64,000 nucleotides of DNA from Hungatella sp. UBA3048 (GCA_002367105.1 DFCS01000038.1:1-64000); one strand, 5' to 3'; counted from the first letter of the stretch, positions 16,036 through 25,333 are shown. Numbers and translations: made by a program. Notes: a model not told the origin generated them from the sequence alone.

Positions 16036-16958
16036 TGAAAACCAGAATTACCGAACTTTTGGGAGTGGAACATCCGATTATCCAGGGAGGTATGGCCTGG
16101 GTGGCTGAGCATCATCTGGCGGCGGCCGTGTCGGAAGCCGGAGGTTTAGGCCTCATCGGCGGGGCAAATGCTCCAGGCGAGGTGGTACGGGCAGAGATCC
16201 GCAAGGCAAAGGAACTGACAGGTAAAACCATTGGCGTCAATGTCATGCTGTTAAGCCCTCACGCAGAGGATGTGGCTAAGGTAGTGGTGGAAGAAGGCAT
16301 CAAGGTGGTGACCACCGGAGCCGGAAACCCGGAAAAATATATGGATATGTGGAAGGCAGCAGGAATCAAGGTGATTCCGGTGGTGGCTTCCGTGGCGCTG
16401 GCAAAGAGAATGGAGAAATACGGCGCAGATGCAGTAGTGGCAGAAGGCTGTGAGTCCGGCGGCCATATCGGCGAGCAGACGACCATGACGTTAGTTCCCC
16501 AGATAGTGGATGCAGTATCCATACCGGTAATCGCTGCCGGCGGCATCGGGGACGGACGGGGAATCGCCGCAGCATTTATGCTGGGAGCAGAGGCTGTCCA
16601 GATCGGAACCAGGTTTGTGGTTGCAAAGGAATCCATTGTCCATGACAACTACAAGCAGCGGATCATTAAGGCTAAGGATATTGATTCAGCAGTAACCGGT
16701 CGCAGCCATGGCCATCCTGTAAGGTCTTTAAGAAACCAGATGACCAGGGAGTATGCCAGACTGGAAGAGGAAGGCAAGTCCTTTGAAGAATTGGAATATA
16801 TGACCCTTGGGACTCTAAGAAAAGCGGTTCAGGAGGGAGATATCACAAACGGCACGGTTATGGCCGGACAGATTGCAGGTATGATTTCCAGGGAACAGAC
16901 CTGCAAAGAAATGATTGATGAGATGATGGAACAGGCAGAACGATTGCTTGGCCGTTAA
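16035..16958 (+). CDS. fabK: Enoyl-ACP reductase II (FMN-dependent)
   Basis: A 307-residue TIM-barrel flavoprotein of the FabK / nitronate monooxygenase family. HPIIQGGMAWVAEHHLAAAV at the N-terminus, SGGHIGEQTTMTLVPQ with the FabK-type histidine, and AAGGIGDGRGIAAAFMLGA with the FMN phosphate loop are all present. It reduces the enoyl-ACP double bond in the last step of each elongation cycle. Its place between acpP and fabD is the same as in streptococci. Translationally coupled to acpP. Confidence 0.94.
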   Translation: MKTRITELLGVEHPIIQGGMAWVAEHHLAAAVSEAGGLGLIGGANAPGEVVRAEIRKAKELTGKTIGVNVMLLSPHAEDVAKVVVEEGIKVVTTGAGNPEKYMDMWKAAGIKVIPVVASVALAKRMEKYGADAVVAEGCESGGHIGEQTTMTLVPQIVDAVSIPVIAAGGIGDGRGIAAAFMLGAEAVQIGTRFVVAKESIVHDNYKQRIIKAKDIDSAVTGRSHGHPVRSLRNQMTREYARLEEEGKSFEELEYMTLGTLRKAVQEGDITNGTVMAGQIAGMISREQTCKEMIDEMMEQAERLLGR

Positions 16959-16974
16959 AGAGGAGTTTATTATC

Positions 16975-17895
16975 ATGAGCAAGATTGCATTTATTTTCCC
17001 AGGCCAGGGTGCGCAGTACTGTGGTATGGGCCAGGATTTTTATGAGCAGACAAAGATTGGAAAAGAAACATATGATATGGCTTCCGGCCTGCTTGGTTTT
17101 GACCTACCGGAGCTTTGCTTTGAAAAAAATGACCGGCTGGATATTACGGAATATACTCAGGCAGCCATGGTAACCACCAGCATTGCCATGATGCGGGTGC
17201 TGGAAGCAGAAAAGGGCATAAGACCGCAGGTAACTGCCGGTTTAAGCCTGGGAGAATACTGTGCGCTTGCAGCTGCAGGCGTCATGAGCGACGCAGATGC
17301 CATCCGGACTGTCAGGCAGAGGGGAATCCTCATGCAGGAAGCGGTTCCTAATGGGATCGGAGCCATGGCGGCTATTCTGGCACTAGATGCCTTAACGATT
17401 GAAGAAGTATTAAGCGGTATGGAGGGAGTCCAGATCGCAAATTACAACTGCCCGGGGCAGATTGTGATATCAGGTAAAAAAGAGGCTGTGGAAGCAGCAA
17501 ATGAAAAGCTTCTGGCAGCAGGTGCAAAACGGGCGCTGATGTTAAATGTCAGCGGACCTTTCCATTCCTCCATGCTCACCGGTGCGGGGGAGAAGTTGGG
17601 AGAGGTTCTTAAGGGCGTGGAAATAAAACCCCCTCAGATTCCTTATGTGGCGAATGTGACAGCCCAGTATGTAACAGCCGGTGATATGGTAAAGCCTTTG
17701 CTTAAAGAGCAGGTGTATTCTTCCGTGCGATGGCAGCAGAGTGTGGAAACCATGGTGGCAGACGGTGTGGATACCTTTATCGAAATCGGGCCGGGTAAGA
17801 CATTGGCCGGATTCATTAAGAAGATTACGAAGGACGCAAGAGTCTTTAATATAGAAAAGCTGGAAGATATGGCGAAATTGATCAATTTTTCCTAA
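16975..17895 (+). CDS. fabD: Malonyl-CoA:ACP transacylase
   Basis: A 306-residue acyltransferase. IAFIFPGQGAQYCGMGQDF opens the protein; the nucleophile serine is in AGLSLGEYCALAA; the histidine partner is in GPFHSSM; IEIGPGKTLAGF is the usual C-terminal motif. It loads malonyl groups on ACP. I chose the ATG at 16975 because AGAGGAG stands at the right distance; a longer TTG frame from 16948 would overlap fabK and extends past the family's N-terminus. Confidence 0.95.
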   Translation: MSKIAFIFPGQGAQYCGMGQDFYEQTKIGKETYDMASGLLGFDLPELCFEKNDRLDITEYTQAAMVTTSIAMMRVLEAEKGIRPQVTAGLSLGEYCALAAAGVMSDADAIRTVRQRGILMQEAVPNGIGAMAAILALDALTIEEVLSGMEGVQIANYNCPGQIVISGKKEAVEAANEKLLAAGAKRALMLNVSGPFHSSMLTGAGEKLGEVLKGVEIKPPQIPYVANVTAQYVTAGDMVKPLLKEQVYSSVRWQQSVETMVADGVDTFIEIGPGKTLAGFIKKITKDARVFNIEKLEDMAKLINFS

Positions 17896-17938
17896 AGGTG
17901 AATCGAACTCCCTTTTAAGGATGCAGGAGGAAATGAGC

Positions 17939-18679
17939 ATGTTAGATGGTAAGATAGCAGTGGTGACCGGAGCCGCCAAAGGAATCGGAAGGGCAATTGC
18001 CGTAAAGCTGGCAGACCAGGGAGCAACCGTGATTATTAATTATAATGGTTCTGATTCCCAGGCTATGGAAGTAGTGAAGGAGATCGAGGAAAAGGGCGGT
18101 AAGGCGGAAGCCGTTCAGTGTAACGTAGCGGAATATGAAAGCGTGGGCGTATTATTAGAAGGTGTAATAAAGAAATACGGAAAGCTGGATATTCTTGTGA
18201 ACAATGCAGGGATCACGCGGGATAATCTTCTGATGAAGATGTCTGAAGAAGATTTTGATGCGGTGATCAATACCAATTTAAAGGGTGTATTCAACTGCAT
18301 GAAGCATGTTGCCCGCCAGATGATCAAGCAAAAGAGCGGAAGGATCATAAATATTTCTTCTGTTTCCGGCGTGCTAGGGAATGCCGGGCAGGCAAATTAC
18401 TGTGCAGCCAAGGCTGGTGTTATCGGTATCACCAAGTCTTTTGCCAGAGAGGCTGCAAGCAGAGGAATTACAGTAAATGCAATAGCCCCCGGATTTATCC
18501 ATACGGCTATGACAGAGGTTCTGCCGGAATCCGTTAAGGCAGCATCCTTAGAACAGATCCCGATGAAACGTTTTGGAGCAGCAGAAGATATTGCCGGTGT
18601 GGCAGCATTTTTGGCATCAGAGGAAGCTGGGTACATTACTGGTCAGGTGATCAGTGTAGATGGCGGCATGGCTATGTAA
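17939..18679 (+). CDS. fabG: 3-oxoacyl-ACP reductase
   Basis: A 246-residue short-chain dehydrogenase. The NADP loop is GAAKGIGRAIA, NNAG is present in VNNAGITRDNLL, and the catalytic serine and Tyr-x-x-x-Lys lie in ISSVSGVLG and YCAAKAG. TGQVISVDGGMAM is the standard C-terminus. It reduces beta-ketoacyl-ACP. AGGAGG ends eight bases before the ATG at 17939, which supports this start over the upstream in-frame ATGs. Confidence 0.96.
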   Translation: MLDGKIAVVTGAAKGIGRAIAVKLADQGATVIINYNGSDSQAMEVVKEIEEKGGKAEAVQCNVAEYESVGVLLEGVIKKYGKLDILVNNAGITRDNLLMKMSEEDFDAVINTNLKGVFNCMKHVARQMIKQKSGRIINISSVSGVLGNAGQANYCAAKAGVIGITKSFAREAASRGITVNAIAPGFIHTAMTEVLPESVKAASLEQIPMKRFGAAEDIAGVAAFLASEEAGYITGQVISVDGGMAM

Positions 18680-18694
18680 GCGAGGAGAGATGGT

Positions 18695-19933
18695 ATGAAG
18701 AGAAGAGTGGTAGTAACCGGTATGGGTGCCATTACCCCAATCGGGAAAGATGTAGAGAGCTTTTGGAATGGCTTAAAGGAAAATAAGGTGGGGATCGGAC
18801 CGATCACCCAGTTTGATACAACGGATTATAAAGCAAAACTGGCTGCCGAGGTAAAGGATTTTGATCCAAAGGATTATATGGATGTAAAAGCAGCAAAACG
18901 AATGGAGCGTTTTGCCCAGTTTGCAGTGGCGGCCTCAAAGGAAGCCTTAATGACGTCAGGCATTGACATGGAAAAGGAAGACCCTTACCGTGTGGGCGTA
19001 AGTGTTGGTTCAGGAATCGGAAGCTTACAGGCCCTGGAGAGGGAGAATAAAAAGCTTCTGGAAAGAGGACCGGGCAGGGTAAATCCCCTTCTGGTTCCCT
19101 TAATGATATCTAATATGGCGGCTGGAAATGTGGGAATCCAGTTCGGTTTAAAAGGAAAGTGCATCAATGTGGTAACCGCCTGTGCCACTGGAACCCATTC
19201 CATTGGGGAGGCCTTCCGTTCCATCCAGTACGGAGAGGCGGATGTCATGGTGGCGGGAGGAGCAGAAGCCAGCATCACCCCGATCGGTGTGGCAGGATTC
19301 ACGGCACTTACGGCACTTACGACTGCCGATGATCCCCTCCGTGCCTCCATCCCATTTGATAAAGACAGAAGCGGCTTTGTCATGGGAGAAGGAGCAGGCG
19401 TTGTTATTTTGGAAGAGCTGGAGCACGCTCTCTCAAGGAACGCGGTCATTTACGGTGAAGTGGTTGGTTACGGTTCAACCTGTGATGCATACCACATCAC
19501 GTCGCCTGCTGAGGATGGAAGCGGTGCAGCAAGAGCCATAACTGAGGCCATAAGGGATGCGGGAATTGCCCCTGAGAAAATTGATTATGTAAATGCCCAT
19601 GGTACCAGCACTCATCACAATGACCTGTTTGAGACCCTGGCCATTAAGACTGCCTTAGGCGACCATGCAAAGGATGTAAAGATCAGCTCCACCAAGTCCA
19701 TGGTGGGCCATCTCTTAGGCGCTGCAGGAGGAATCGAGTTCATTGCCTGTGTAAAATCCATCCGGGATGGCTTTGTTCATGCAACTGCCGGCCTTTTAGA
19801 AGAGGGAGAAGGCTGTGATCTGGATTATACCAAAGGGGAAGGTGTTGCCTGTGATGTGACATATGCCATCAGCAACTCCTTTGGATTCGGCGGACATAAT
19901 GCCAGCATTCTTGTGAAGAAGTTTGAACAATAG
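18695..19933 (+). CDS. fabF: Beta-ketoacyl-ACP synthase II
   Basis: A 412-residue elongating condensing enzyme. VVVTGMGAITPIGKD opens the protein, the nucleophile cysteine is in NVVTACATGTHSIGEAF, and the two histidines are in NAHGTSTHHND and MVGHLLGAAGG. NSFGFGGHNAS closes the fold. It performs chain elongation in the cycle. GAGGAGAG precedes the ATG. accB follows ten bases after its stop. Confidence 0.96.
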   Translation: MKRRVVVTGMGAITPIGKDVESFWNGLKENKVGIGPITQFDTTDYKAKLAAEVKDFDPKDYMDVKAAKRMERFAQFAVAASKEALMTSGIDMEKEDPYRVGVSVGSGIGSLQALERENKKLLERGPGRVNPLLVPLMISNMAAGNVGIQFGLKGKCINVVTACATGTHSIGEAFRSIQYGEADVMVAGGAEASITPIGVAGFTALTALTTADDPLRASIPFDKDRSGFVMGEGAGVVILEELEHALSRNAVIYGEVVGYGSTCDAYHITSPAEDGSGAARAITEAIRDAGIAPEKIDYVNAHGTSTHHNDLFETLAIKTALGDHAKDVKISSTKSMVGHLLGAAGGIEFIACVKSIRDGFVHATAGLLEEGEGCDLDYTKGEGVACDVTYAISNSFGFGGHNASILVKKFEQ

Positions 19934-19943
19934 GAGGCAGTCT

Positions 19944-20423
19944 ATGGAGATCAATGATATTATCAGGCTGATGCAGGCTGTGAAAGAAAACGACTTAACC
20001 AGCTTTAGAATGGAAGAGGGAGACTTAAAGCTTTCCATAAAGAAAGAAAAAGAAAGAGAAATCGTGACAATATCCGGAAGTTCTGTTGTTCAGACAGAAG
20101 CGGCAGCAGGTGCTTTCGCCCAGCAGGCGGCTCCCGCGGTCACTCTGTCCGGGAAACTTCTGGAAGCAGCAGGAAATGATATCTGTTCGGATAAGCTTGT
20201 GTCCTCTCCTTTGGTAGGAACCTTTTATAATGCATCCTCTCCCGATAGTGAACCATTTGTAAAGGTCGGAGATCCGGTTAAGAAGGGGCAGGTATTAGGA
20301 ATTATCGAAGCCATGAAGCTGATGAATGAGATTGAGTGTGAATTTGATGGCGTGTTGGAAGCCATTTTGATAGGTAACGAAGATGTGGTGGAGTACGGTC
20401 AGCCTCTGTTCCGTATCCGGTAA
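19944..20423 (+). CDS. accB: Acetyl-CoA carboxylase biotin carboxyl carrier protein
   Basis: A 159-residue carrier. The N-terminal helix (MEINDIIRLMQAVKEN) is the usual interaction segment, then an Ala/Gln-rich linker (about 50-75) leads to the biotinyl domain with the target lysine in IIEAMKLMNEI. It shuttles carboxyl groups from AccC to the carboxyltransferase. The start at 19944 has AGGAGG eight bases upstream; a longer frame from 19923 lies inside fabF and is not supported. Confidence 0.95.
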   Translation: MEINDIIRLMQAVKENDLTSFRMEEGDLKLSIKKEKEREIVTISGSSVVQTEAAAGAFAQQAAPAVTLSGKLLEAAGNDICSDKLVSSPLVGTFYNASSPDSEPFVKVGDPVKKGQVLGIIEAMKLMNEIECEFDGVLEAILIGNEDVVEYGQPLFRIR

Positions 20424-20440
20424 GCAGTTGTGAAATCTAA

Positions 20441-20469
20441 GAGGGGCCCAGAGGCTGGGCCTCTCTTTT
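20441..20469 (+). terminator. Internal hairpin with T tract between accB and fabZ
   Basis: Eleven base pairs, GAGGGGCCCAG with CTGGGCCTCTC (one G-T pair), loop AGG, followed by TTTT. It has the shape of an intrinsic terminator inside the operon, so it may reduce expression of fabZ, accC and accDA relative to the upstream genes, or be a processing site. Confidence 0.65.
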
Positions 20470-20485
20470 AAAAGCAGGAGGGCGC

Positions 20486-20911
20486 ATGATGTTAGGTATT
20501 AAAGAAATTCAGGAGATCATTCCTCACAGACACCCGTTTTTACTGGTGGACTGCATCGAGGAGTTTGAGCCTGGGGTGAGAGCTGTTGGATATAAATGTG
20601 TGTCTTATAATGAACCTTTTTTTCAGGGGCATTTTCCGGCAGAGCCGGTAATGCCAGGTGTCCTGATCATAGAGGCCCTGGCACAGGTAGGTACCGTTGC
20701 TATGTTAAGTATGGAAGAAAATAAAGGGAAAATCGGATATTTTGGTGGTATTGACAAAGCAAAATTCAAGCATAAGGTCATTCCGGGAGAAAGGCTTAAG
20801 CTGGAATGTGAGATCATTAAGCGCAAAGGTCCTGTGGGTGTGGGAAAGGCCATCGCAACCGTAGACGGGAAGCTGGCGGCCAGTGCGGAACTGACATTTA
20901 TGATTGGGTAG
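20486..20911 (+). CDS. fabZ: 3-hydroxyacyl-ACP dehydratase
   Basis: A 141-residue hot-dog-fold dehydratase. The catalytic histidine is in IIPHRHPFLLVD and the glutamate in MPGVLIIEALAQ, both as in FabZ; FFQGHFPAEPVMPG is the connecting motif. It removes water from 3-hydroxyacyl-ACP. There is no FabA or FabN partner in the operon, so the means of making unsaturated chains is not shown here. CAGGAGGG precedes the tandem ATG codons. Confidence 0.95.
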   Translation: MMLGIKEIQEIIPHRHPFLLVDCIEEFEPGVRAVGYKCVSYNEPFFQGHFPAEPVMPGVLIIEALAQVGTVAMLSMEENKGKIGYFGGIDKAKFKHKVIPGERLKLECEIIKRKGPVGVGKAIATVDGKLAASAELTFMIG

Positions 20912-20920
20912 GTGAGGCTC

Positions 20921-22273
20921 ATGTTTGATAAGATTTTAATTGCCAACCGCGGAGAGATTGCGGTACGTATCATAAGGGCCTGCAGGGAAATGGGGATAAA
21001 AACGGTTGCCGTTTATTCTGAGGCGGACCGGGAGAGCCTTCATACCTTATTAGCCGATGAGGCGATCTGCATTGGTCCGGCCCCCTCGACCCAGAGCTAT
21101 CTAAACATGGAGAGGATCCTCACGGCCACCGTAGCCATGAAAGCGGATGCCATTCATCCTGGCTTTGGCTTTCTATCGGAAAATGCAAGGTTTGCAGAAC
21201 TTTGTGAAAAGTGTAACATTACCTTTATCGGCCCTTCCGCAGCAGTAATAGGGAAGATGGGAAATAAATCCGAGGCCAGAAAGACCATGATGGAAGCAGG
21301 GGTCCCCGTGATCCCGGGCGGAAAGGAAGCGGTCCGCCAGGTGAAAGAAGCGAAGGCTATGGCGGAAAGGATCGGTTTTCCTGTTATGATCAAGGCTTCC
21401 TCAGGAGGCGGCGGGAAAGGTATGAGAATTTCCAGAAGCCTGGAGGATTTTGAGGCTAATTTTAAGAATGCCCAGATGGAGTCTGTAAAGGGATTTTCCG
21501 ATGATACCATGTATATTGAAAAATATATTGAAAAGCCAAGACACATTGAATTTCAAATTATGGCTGATAAGTTTGGAAATGTCGTGCATCTGGGGGAACG
21601 TGACTGTTCCATTCAAAGACGCCATCAAAAGGTACTTGAAGAATCCCCGTCAGCAGCTATCTCTGAGGAGTTAAGGAACCGCATGGGAGAGATTGCGGTC
21701 CGCGCGGCCAAGGCCGTTCACTATGAGAATGCAGGAACCATTGAGTTCCTTTTGGATAAACATAAGAATTTTTATTTTATGGAAATGAACACCCGGATCC
21801 AGGTGGAGCATCCGGTGACGGAAATGGTGACCGGCCTGGATTTAATCAAGGAACAGATCCGGATCGCGGCAGGAGAGCCATTGAGTGTAAGGCAGGAGGA
21901 TGTAGCCATTACCGGCCATGCCATTGAATGCAGAGTCAATGCTGAAAATCCGGCGAAAAACTTCATGCCCTGTCCTGGCCTTATAAAAAATGTCCATGTG
22001 CCCGGAGGCAACGGAGTCCGCATTGACACACACATTTACAACGAATATAAGGTTCCGGCCAATTATGATTCCATGTTAATGAAGATGATCGTCCACGGCA
22101 AAGACCGGGAGGAAGCCATCTTAAAGATGAGAAGCGCTTTGGGAGAACTGATCATCGAGGGGATTGAGACAAATGTGGATTTTCAGTTTGATATCCTGAG
22201 TCATGAAGCTTACCGGGATGGAGATGTGGATACGGATTTTATTCCCAAATATTTTCCGGATTATGTCCGGTAG
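20921..22273 (+). CDS. accC: Biotin carboxylase subunit of acetyl-CoA carboxylase
   Basis: A 450-residue ATP-grasp enzyme. FDKILIANRGEIAVRIIRA is the biotin carboxylase N-domain start; the glycine-rich ATP loop is SSGGGGKGMR; EMNTRIQVEHPVTE holds metal- and bicarbonate-binding residues; the C-domain follows with GHAIECRVNAENP. It carboxylates AccB using ATP and bicarbonate. I chose the ATG at 20921; a GTG three codons upstream is possible but less typical. Confidence 0.95.
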   Translation: MFDKILIANRGEIAVRIIRACREMGIKTVAVYSEADRESLHTLLADEAICIGPAPSTQSYLNMERILTATVAMKADAIHPGFGFLSENARFAELCEKCNITFIGPSAAVIGKMGNKSEARKTMMEAGVPVIPGGKEAVRQVKEAKAMAERIGFPVMIKASSGGGGKGMRISRSLEDFEANFKNAQMESVKGFSDDTMYIEKYIEKPRHIEFQIMADKFGNVVHLGERDCSIQRRHQKVLEESPSAAISEELRNRMGEIAVRAAKAVHYENAGTIEFLLDKHKNFYFMEMNTRIQVEHPVTEMVTGLDLIKEQIRIAAGEPLSVRQEDVAITGHAIECRVNAENPAKNFMPCPGLIKNVHVPGGNGVRIDTHIYNEYKVPANYDSMLMKMIVHGKDREEAILKMRSALGELIIEGIETNVDFQFDILSHEAYRDGDVDTDFIPKYFPDYVR

Positions 22274-22293
22274 GCAGGTAAAGGAGCAATCTT

Positions 22294-24018
22294 ATGTTAA
22301 AAAGCATGTTTAAGAAAACTTATACATTAATAGACAGCAAATACAAGGCTCCTGAAAAAGCAGAGGAACCAGGCATTCCGGAAGGGCTGTGGAGGAAATG
22401 CAATAAATGCTGTCAGCCAATCTATGTGGAGGATGTGAGAAGCAATCATTTCATCTGTCCAAAATGCAAGGGATATTTCCGTCTTCATGCTTACCAGAGG
22501 ATTGAGATGGTAGCGGATGAGGGGACATTTGAGGAATGGGATAAGGAGATGGAATTTAAAAATCCCCTTGATTTTCCGGGCTATGAAAAGAAAGTAGCAG
22601 CAGCCAGGGAAAAAACCGGGCTTTCCGAAGCCATTGTCACCGGCTGCTGTGAAATGAATGGCCAGAAGGCAGTGATCGGAGTCTGTGATGCCCGTTTCAT
22701 CATGAGCAGCATGGGCCAAGTGATGGGGGAGAAGATTGCAAGAGCCGTAGAGCGGGCGACGAAGGAGAAGCTTCCGGTGATCATATTTGCATGTTCAGGC
22801 GGAGCCAGGATGCAGGAGGGGATCGTATCACTCATGCAGATGGCAAAGACTTCGGCAGCCTTAAAGCGTCATCACAAGGCAGGCCAGCTTTTTATCAGTG
22901 TCCTTACAGATCCTACCACAGGCGGGGTGACGGCCAGTTTTGCCATGCTGGGTGATATCATTCTGGCAGAGCCTTTCGCCCTGATCGGATTTGCAGGCCC
23001 CCGGGTAATTGAACAGACCATAGGTCAGAAGCTGCCGGAAGGATTCCAGAGAGCGGAATTCTTACTTGAACATGGCTTCATTGATAAGATCGTGCCCAGG
23101 GAAGAGATGAAGGAAACCCTGGCTAACATCTTAAGACTCCACAATCCCCAAAGCAGTCAGGGTCTTCCTGTGGATAACCGTACAAAAGAGGAATCAAATG
23201 GTGGAAAAAAGAAGGTTCTCCGGTTGAAAAGGAATAAAAGGAGCGCATGGGATACCGTATTGCTGTCCAGAAGCTCGGACCGGCCGGTGGCATCGGATTA
23301 CATTCATGCACTGTTTGATGATTTCATGGAGTTTTCCGGGGATCGTTATTATAAAGATGACGGGGCAATTATTGGCGGGATCGCTTCCTTCCATGGAATT
23401 CCTGTTACGGTCATCGGACAGGAAAAGGGGAAGAATACAAAGGATAATATCAGGCGCAATTTTGGAATGCCATCACCCGATGGATACCGGAAGGCTCTGC
23501 GTCTGATGAAGCAGGCGGAAGTCTTTGGCCGTCCGGTCATCTGCTTTGTGGATACGCCGGGAGCCTTCTGCGGACTGGAGGCCGAAGAAAGGGGCCAGGG
23601 AGAGGCCATTGCCAGAAATTTATTTGAAATGGCAGATTTAACCGTGCCGGTTCTATCCATTGTAATAGGAGAGGGCGGCAGCGGCGGCGCTCTTGCCATG
23701 GCGGTTGGAAATGAAGTCTGGATGATGGAGAATTCCATTTATTCTATTCTATCCCCCGAGGGCTTTGCATCGATTTTATATAAAGACAGCAAAAAGGCAA
23801 ATGACGCGGCCAGGGTCATGAAGATCACGGCCAGGGATTTGATGGAGTTAGGTCTCATAGAGCGGGTGATCTCAGAAGAAGAACCGGCCTGTGCAGATAA
23901 TCTTGACCGGATTGCGGAAGAAATGGATAAGGCCATGGAAGAATTTTTTGCCACTTACCTTACCATGACAAAGGAAGAACTTGCAGATCAAAGATATGAA
24001 AGATTTAGGAGAATGTAA
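22294..24018 (+). CDS. accDA: Acetyl-CoA carboxylase carboxyltransferase, beta and alpha subunits fused
   Basis: One 574-residue frame holds both carboxyltransferase subunits. Residues 1-285 are AccD, with the zinc ribbon C36, C39, C55, C58 (CNKC and CPKC) and the crotonase-like core ACSGGARMQEG and DPTTGGVTASFAMLGD. After a lysine/arginine-rich linker (about 300-315) AccA begins, with PSPDGYRKALRLMKQAE, FVDTPGAFCG and EGGSGGALAMAVG. In most bacteria accD and accA are separate genes. There is no stop or frameshift between the halves. It transfers the carboxyl from biotin to acetyl-CoA, giving malonyl-CoA. It overlaps the next gene by one base (TAATG). Confidence 0.93.
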   Translation: MLKSMFKKTYTLIDSKYKAPEKAEEPGIPEGLWRKCNKCCQPIYVEDVRSNHFICPKCKGYFRLHAYQRIEMVADEGTFEEWDKEMEFKNPLDFPGYEKKVAAAREKTGLSEAIVTGCCEMNGQKAVIGVCDARFIMSSMGQVMGEKIARAVERATKEKLPVIIFACSGGARMQEGIVSLMQMAKTSAALKRHHKAGQLFISVLTDPTTGGVTASFAMLGDIILAEPFALIGFAGPRVIEQTIGQKLPEGFQRAEFLLEHGFIDKIVPREEMKETLANILRLHNPQSSQGLPVDNRTKEESNGGKKKVLRLKRNKRSAWDTVLLSRSSDRPVASDYIHALFDDFMEFSGDRYYKDDGAIIGGIASFHGIPVTVIGQEKGKNTKDNIRRNFGMPSPDGYRKALRLMKQAEVFGRPVICFVDTPGAFCGLEAEERGQGEAIARNLFEMADLTVPVLSIVIGEGGSGGALAMAVGNEVWMMENSIYSILSPEGFASILYKDSKKANDAARVMKITARDLMELGLIERVISEEEPACADNLDRIAEEMDKAMEEFFATYLTMTKEELADQRYERFRRM

Positions 24019-25139
24019 TGGGAACATTAAAACCTTTGATAATAGGAGAGCTGGTGGCAAACCATCCGGTGATCCAGGGCGGTATGGGAGTAGGAATCAG
24101 TCTTTCTTCTTTAGCAGGAGCAGTGGCAAAGGCCGGAGGGATCGGAATCATTTCTACGGCTCAAATCGGTTTTAGGGAGCCGGATTTTAAAGAGAATCCA
24201 TTGGAAGCAAATTTGCGGGCCATTGGACAGGAAATGAAAAAGGCAAGAGAAATCGCGCCGGAGGGCATTATTGGGTTTAACATTATGGTTGCCACGAAAA
24301 GTTATGCCAGCTATGTGAAAAAAGCGGTAAAGGCAGGAGCGGATCTTATCATATCCGGAGCCGGGCTTCCTGTAAGCCTGCCGGAATATGTGGCAGAGGC
24401 AGCGGAAGAGGCCGGAGTCGCATTAAAAACCAAGATAGCTCCCATTGTATCAACGGTAAAGTCTGCTATGGTTATTTGCAAGATGTGGGACCGTAAATAC
24501 CATCAGGCGCCTGACCTTGTAGTGGTGGAAGGGCCTCTGGCAGGAGGACATCTGGGATTTTCCAGAGAGGATCTGGTAAACCTTGGGGTGGATACAGAGG
24601 ATGTGGAACACACCTATAAGCAGGCGGAATATGAAGAAGAAGTAAAAGGCATTATCCGGCTGGTAAAGGAATATGGTGATAAGTACAATAAGGTGATCCC
24701 GGTCGTGACCGCGGGTGGCATATATTCCCATGAGGATGTCATGCACCAGCTCTCCCTAGGAGCCGACGGAGTCCAGGTGGCGACCCGGTTTGTGACCACC
24801 GAGGAATGCGATGCACCGGAAGCGTTTAAGCAGGCCTATCTTCATGCAAAGAAAGAAGATATCGTCATTACCAAAAGCCCGGTGGGAATGCCGGGAAGGG
24901 CTATTAAGAATCCTTTCTTAAAGACCGTGGGAGACACTCCTTTCCGTCTGGAGCATTGCTATCAATGTCTGGACAAATGCGACAGGAAGACCATTCCTTA
25001 TTGTATTACGAAGGCGTTGGTTAACTCCGCAGAAGGGAGAACCGAAGACGGGCTTGTCTTTTGCGGCAGTAAGGCTCATCTTGCAACACGGATGGAAACG
25101 GTAGAAGAGGTTATGAAAGATCTGGTTGGTGAGAATTGA
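24018..25139 (+). CDS. Second FabK/nitronate monooxygenase-family flavoprotein with C-terminal cysteines
   Basis: A 373-residue relative of FabK, about 65 residues longer. HPVIQGGMGVGISLSSLAGA opens the barrel; LAGGHLGFSR has the family histidine, and TAGGIYSHEDVMHQLSLGA matches the FMN site. The extra C-terminus carries a cysteine cluster, HCYQCLDKCDRKTIPYC, with spacing C-X2-C-X3-C-X7-C, and one more cysteine further on. Such clusters could bind iron-sulfur or zinc; this is inference. It is translationally coupled to accDA and closes the operon, so a role in fatty-acid metabolism is likely, but it may be a nitronate monooxygenase or another FMN reductase. Confidence 0.8.
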   Translation: MGTLKPLIIGELVANHPVIQGGMGVGISLSSLAGAVAKAGGIGIISTAQIGFREPDFKENPLEANLRAIGQEMKKAREIAPEGIIGFNIMVATKSYASYVKKAVKAGADLIISGAGLPVSLPEYVAEAAEEAGVALKTKIAPIVSTVKSAMVICKMWDRKYHQAPDLVVVEGPLAGGHLGFSREDLVNLGVDTEDVEHTYKQAEYEEEVKGIIRLVKEYGDKYNKVIPVVTAGGIYSHEDVMHQLSLGADGVQVATRFVTTEECDAPEAFKQAYLHAKKEDIVITKSPVGMPGRAIKNPFLKTVGDTPFRLEHCYQCLDKCDRKTIPYCITKALVNSAEGRTEDGLVFCGSKAHLATRMETVEEVMKDLVGEN

Positions 25140-25203
25140 TTCTCATAAGTGTAATGAGCCAGGGTTAAGCTTGCTTGACTTTGAAGACTTATTTGATTAA
25201 AAG

Positions 25204-25252
25204 GGGCTGCAAAGCTGCCGGTTTGAAGAAACCGGCAGCAGCAGCCTTTTTT
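25204..25252 (+). terminator. Terminator of the fatty-acid operon
   Basis: A long stem: CTGCCGGTTT with AAACCGGCAG around GAAG, extended by outer pairing of GGCTGC with GCAGCC, then six T. It is the strongest terminator after fabH and marks the operon end. Confidence 0.9.
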
Positions 25253-25333
25253 CCGGAGTATCGGACGGATAAGACTCATTCACAAGTTGAAGTCCAATGA
25301 TGTACATTGAAAGAAATCTCCAATTTTAAGTGG

